Shown here piece by piece: positions 60,848 to 64,000 of a stretch of DNA of 64,000 nucleotides (positions are counted from its first letter, which is position 1; each line of letters opens with the position of its first letter). The stretch lies in NCBI GenBank assembly GCA_946409545.1, contig CAMJWT010000006.1:1-64000 (forward strand), written 5' to 3'. The notes under the pieces are model-generated. The model had not been told where the DNA came from. It did not search any database and worked only from the letters and a program-made list of their open reading frames with translations. The translations under genes and the position numbers were made by a program. The stretch is from RUG12783 sp946409545. GTDB taxonomy: Bacteria; Bacillota_I; Bacilli_A; RF39; UBA660.

Positions 60848-62947
60848 TTATTTATAATAATCGGAATAATCATTATAATCATCATCATCTTTTTTTACTT
60901 TTCTTGTAGAAACAGTAATTTGTTTTTTATTAGAAAAACATGAACTAATAAACATTGCAATGATAAGAATAACAACGAATACTATTATGAAGATAAGGGT
61001 CTTATTAGATTCATCATCTTCTTTTACAACAGGTGGTTTAACTTCTTCTTTTCCATGACAATCTTCTTCGGAAGTAATATCTTCTACAGGATTATAACAA
61101 GCTTGATTTTCATAATCTCCCCATACATACTCATCATCACAAGTTTTATAACACTTCTTTTCAACTTTAACACATTTATTATTAACTAGTTTTTCATCGG
61201 GTTTACATGGATATTCTTTTTTTGAAACACATTTACCATCAACTAGTACTTCATCTTTCTTACAAGATTTAGTTGGTGTTTGAGTATCCTTTTTAACGCA
61301 TTTACCATTTATTAGTTCTTCATCACTACCACATGATGGTGGAGGCGGTGTTTCTTTCTTAACGCATTTACCATCTATTAGTTCTTCATCACTACCACAA
61401 ACAGGTGTTGTTGTAGGTGTTTTCTTAACACATTTACCATCTATTAACTCTTCATCATCCTTACAAGTAGTTGTTTGTGAGGCAATACACCTAATTTTAT
61501 AATCATCAATAGTTTCACCACTTTTGCAACTTGTAACACAACTCTTATTATCTGAACTTAATAATTTTCCATCATTACATTTTACATACATTGTAGTAGT
61601 TCTTGTTTGACCATTGATTTTATAAGTTATTGTTGATGAACCTGAAGCAATAGGATCAAATTCAATACTTGCATTTTGGGTATTAGTTCCATTATGTGGT
61701 GTAACTTTTACAACTGATGTATTACTTGAAGTAACCGTTACTGATACATTTTTTCCATATTCATATACACATAATGCTTTATATCCTTTCCAAGAACTAT
61801 TAAGTTCCAAGAATCCAGGAACCATACAGAAATTACTATTACTATATTTACTATCTTTATCAGAAGTACATGCACTTTTTGATTTATTTCCATATGATTT
61901 GGCACTTGTTCCTATAGGACATACTTTACAAAAATTATTTTTTCCATAATATACTTTTTCATTTCCTTCAGAATATGTACTATATGGACAAACTCGTGAA
62001 TCAGTTTTTGGTTCTGGAACAAATTCACCTGGTTTAGTCGTTAAATAACAATTATTAATACTCTTTCTATCACCATCACTATGATTATATGAGTCAGGAC
62101 AAGATACACATTTTGAATCTTTTATATATTCACCGTCTTTGCAAGTAAGCGTTTTAATGCAAACACGATATTCATCTGCTTTTTCACCAGATGGACATGA
62201 TGTTAAACATGATTTTCCATCAGAACTTAAAAGTTTACCATCCTCACATAATACATTAATAGTATAAGTATCTTTCGTACCATTAAAAGTATAAGAAATG
62301 GTAGCTCTACCTGGTTTTAAACCTTTATATGTTATTACTGCATTAGTTTTATCATCACCATTAGTTACAACAGCAGATAAAGATGAAGGATTACTATTAG
62401 TTAATTTAATATCCGTCTTAGTACCATATTTATATGTACACCAATCTTCAAATATTTGCCCTACTCCGATGTTAAAATCATACCAAGTACATTTATCATG
62501 TCCACGAAAACCTGCTTTGGTACATTTATCTTTACCAGTTGCAGCCCAAGTCCAATTGGTTCCTGTACCATCTGGACACATTGTACAAGAATTTGTTTGA
62601 TAATAATAAACTTTAACATTACCTTCAGAATATGTATCCAATCTACATTCTATTGGCTTTGATTCAGGTTTTGGAACAAAATATCCTGGTTCTGTTATAA
62701 GATAACAGTTCGACTTCATATTTCTTGCGCCATCACTATGATTATATCCACTAGGACATGATGAACAATAACCTTTATTTGATATATAATATTGTCCATC
62801 CTTACAATTATTTGCTAATGATGTTATTTCATTATTTAATTCGACTATTTCTTTAGAATGATAATATTTATTAGTTTCTCCTCGTAATACTATAAAAATG
62901 CTAAATATTATTGAACAAGCGATTAATATTTTTTTATTTATACTCAT
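60848..62947 (-). CDS. cysteine-rich repeat surface protein
   Basis: A 699-residue protein with an N-terminal signal or anchor helix (ILIACSIIFSIFIVL). Two long modules of about 230 residues follow, each with a Cys pattern (CPSGYNHSDG, then CPDG), a VTSSNTSVVKV Big_2-like strand pair, and DGKLLSSDxKSC. Five short repeats of CxxDEELIDGKCVKK type come next. The C-terminal membrane helix (IFIIVFVVILIIAMFI) has a Lys-rich tail. It should be exposed outside the cell. Its many cysteines suggest disulfides or metal sites, unusual for a Gram-positive surface protein. Confidence 0.82.
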   Translation of the reverse strand: MSINKKILIACSIIFSIFIVLRGETNKYYHSKEIVELNNEITSLANNCKDGQYYISNKGYCSSCPSGYNHSDGARNMKSNCYLITEPGYFVPKPESKPIECRLDTYSEGNVKVYYYQTNSCTMCPDGTGTNWTWAATGKDKCTKAGFRGHDKCTWYDFNIGVGQIFEDWCTYKYGTKTDIKLTNSNPSSLSAVVTNGDDKTNAVITYKGLKPGRATISYTFNGTKDTYTINVLCEDGKLLSSDGKSCLTSCPSGEKADEYRVCIKTLTCKDGEYIKDSKCVSCPDSYNHSDGDRKSINNCYLTTKPGEFVPEPKTDSRVCPYSTYSEGNEKVYYGKNNFCKVCPIGTSAKSYGNKSKSACTSDKDSKYSNSNFCMVPGFLELNSSWKGYKALCVYEYGKNVSVTVTSSNTSVVKVTPHNGTNTQNASIEFDPIASGSSTITYKINGQTRTTTMYVKCNDGKLLSSDNKSCVTSCKSGETIDDYKIRCIASQTTTCKDDEELIDGKCVKKTPTTTPVCGSDEELIDGKCVKKETPPPPSCGSDEELINGKCVKKDTQTPTKSCKKDEVLVDGKCVSKKEYPCKPDEKLVNNKCVKVEKKCYKTCDDEYVWGDYENQACYNPVEDITSEEDCHGKEEVKPPVVKEDDESNKTLIFIIVFVVILIIAMFISSCFSNKKQITVSTRKVKKDDDDYNDYSDYYK
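61175..61480. repeat. tandem short repeat coding CxxDEELIDGKCV
   Basis: Five consecutive coding repeats of about 60 bases, with closely similar TTACCATCTATTAGTTCTTC stretches, make the gene prone to length change. Confidence 0.7.
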
Positions 62948-63001
62948 ACCCTACTCCATATTCTAATATCATTATACTTAAAAGTAAGATCATATTCAAT
63001 A

Positions 63002-63026
63002 AAAAAAGAGATTAAATCTCTTTTTT
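63002..63026 (-). terminator. terminator of the ABC exporter gene
   Basis: AAAAAAGAGAT and ATCTCTTTTTT pair around TAA; overlaps the stop codon of the minus-strand exporter gene. Confidence 0.8.
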
Positions 63027-64000
63027 TTCGTTTGCATATAATCTTTGATATACTTTAGATTTTTCTAATAACTCTTTATGTGTTCCACTTGATTCTAGAC
63101 TACCTTCATTAACAACATGAATAATATCCGCGTCAACAATAGTTGAAAGTCTATGGGCAACAATAACAATTGTATGATCATATATTAAATTATCAATAGT
63201 CATTTTGATATATTCTTGACTTTCATTATCAAGGGCACTTGTTGCTTCATCAAATAATATAATCTTAGTATTTAAAACTAGGGTTCTTGCAATCGCAATT
63301 CTTTGTTTTTGACCACCAGATAAGTTAACGCCACCCTCACCTATTATCGTATTATAACCTTTTGGAAGTGACATAATATATTCATCAATATAACTCTTTT
63401 TACAAGCTTCTCTAACTTCATCTAACGTGATATCATCCTTGACTAGCTTGAAGTTATCAAAAATACTCATATTGAAAAGGAATGGTGATTGACGAATAAT
63501 CGATATATTCTTTCTAAGTTCTTCTTCTGATAAATCATTGATATTAATTCCATCAATCATGATAGATCCTTTAGTTACATCAAAGTATCTTAACAATAAG
63601 TTAAATAATGTTGATTTTCCATTACCACTACGTCCTACAATGGCAATTTTCTTATTAGTATCAATTGATAAATTAAAGTTACGCAAAGCATAATCTTCAT
63701 TTTTACGATATTTAAAGTAAACATTTTTAAACTCAATGATACCTTTAGGATCAATTATTTTCTTATTACCAAATTTCTCATCTTGATATAATTTATTATT
63801 TAATAATTCATCAATTCTTTTTAAAGAAACCGTAACTTTATTATAATCAACCCCAAATGTTGATAAGGATTCAACAACTTCATCAATTCTCCAAATATAA
63901 GAATCTAACATTGAGAATAGTGCATAAACAATTTTACCATGTATGAAGAAATAAGCAGCTGTTGCCAAAATACTAAATTGAAGAATAAAATATGCTAGAT
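63012..64000 (-). CDS. ABC exporter half-transporter (partial, 5' end beyond window)
   Basis: The reading frame stays open to the window edge, so the true start is beyond 64000 and only the last two membrane helices and the ATPase domain are seen. GRSGNGKST is Walker A, NLSGGQKQRIAIA the signature, IILFDEATSAL Walker B with the catalytic Glu, and AHRLST the switch. All active residues are present, so this is a homodimeric or catalytic half. Substrate unknown. Confidence 0.92.
   Translation of the reverse strand, partial: LAYFILQFSILATAAYFFIHGKIVYALFSMLDSYIWRIDEVVESLSTFGVDYNKVTVSLKRIDELLNNKLYQDEKFGNKKIIDPKGIIEFKNVYFKYRKNEDYALRNFNLSIDTNKKIAIVGRSGNGKSTLFNLLLRYFDVTKGSIMIDGININDLSEEELRKNISIIRQSPFLFNMSIFDNFKLVKDDITLDEVREACKKSYIDEYIMSLPKGYNTIIGEGGVNLSGGQKQRIAIARTLVLNTKIILFDEATSALDNESQEYIKMTIDNLIYDHTIVIVAHRLSTIVDADIIHVVNEGSLESSGTHKELLEKSKVYQRLYANEKKEI

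Noticed and set aside
1..64000. Mycoplasma-type genetic code (TGA as Trp)
   Set aside because: TGA ends the metallophosphoesterase and xer genes at natural positions and Trp is coded by TGG throughout.
1..64000. tRNA or rRNA genes
   Set aside because: No cloverleaf-like GC-rich stretch with CCA-type ends or rRNA-like conserved sequence was seen in the intergenic regions.

Overview
The window is a 64 kb piece of a very AT-rich, densely coding chromosome of a Gram-positive-type bacterium. TGA is used as a stop (for example at 10855-10857 and 35645-35647) and TGG for tryptophan, so the code is standard and not the Mycoplasma code. There are no outer-membrane functions. Lipoproteins, membrane-anchored surface proteins with Big_2 and InlB-type repeats, a serpin, an NlpC/P60 enzyme and AGGAGG-like ribosome binding sites fit an uncultured host-associated Bacilli lineage (gut RF39 or Erysipelotrichia-like relatives). 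That placement is inference from gene style, not from a marker gene. No rRNA, tRNA, transposase or CRISPR array was seen.

Layout. From 1 to 38.2 kb nearly all genes are on the plus strand: a DUF1848 protein, two nitroreductases, a flavodoxin-type lipoprotein, a CDF metal exporter, HD and metallophosphoesterase enzymes, anchored extracellular proteins, an acyltransferase and a CoA-transferase (1-17.5 kb); a run of lineage-specific unknowns with a zincin and a double-HEPN protein (17.5-22.6 kb); a heterodimeric ABC exporter and a possible type VII-like esterase cluster (22.6-28.6 kb); a Big_2 surface protein, zincin, serpin, MazG-like, kinase-like and Nudix proteins (28.6-34.6 kb); and Xer recombinase with phosphopentomutase (34.7-36.8 kb). 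At 38.2-39.06 kb there is a gene-free, extremely AT-rich region, after which most genes are on the minus strand: an XRE regulator, MnmA, a giant surface phosphatase/metallo-beta-lactamase fusion, a Rel protein, a pilin, transketolase, a lysozyme-type wall enzyme facing a two-component system, a locus with two amidoligases and a MucBP protein, an NlpC/P60 surface enzyme, a cysteine-rich surface protein and a truncated ABC exporter.

The gene-free region holds what I read as the chromosome dimer resolution site dif (38933-38960), which differs from the Bacillus subtilis dif at four of 28 positions as I remember that sequence. It lies at the point where coding strand flips, so this is probably the replication terminus. 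Just to its left is an array of 62-bp units in which TCGAG and CTCGA motifs alternate in orientation every 31 bp (38503-38841). This array is the most unusual non-coding signal in the window.

Expression style. Most transcription units start at an extended -10 box (TGnTATAAT) only about 15 to 31 bases before the start codon, giving very short leaders, and end in compact hairpin-T terminators that often overlap the stop codon. Five gene pairs are joined by the same 8-base overlap, ATGAATAA. Two of the smaller upstream genes in such pairs (17563-17676 and 55253-55390) encode related 37- and 45-residue acidic proteins in front of two different large unknown proteins.
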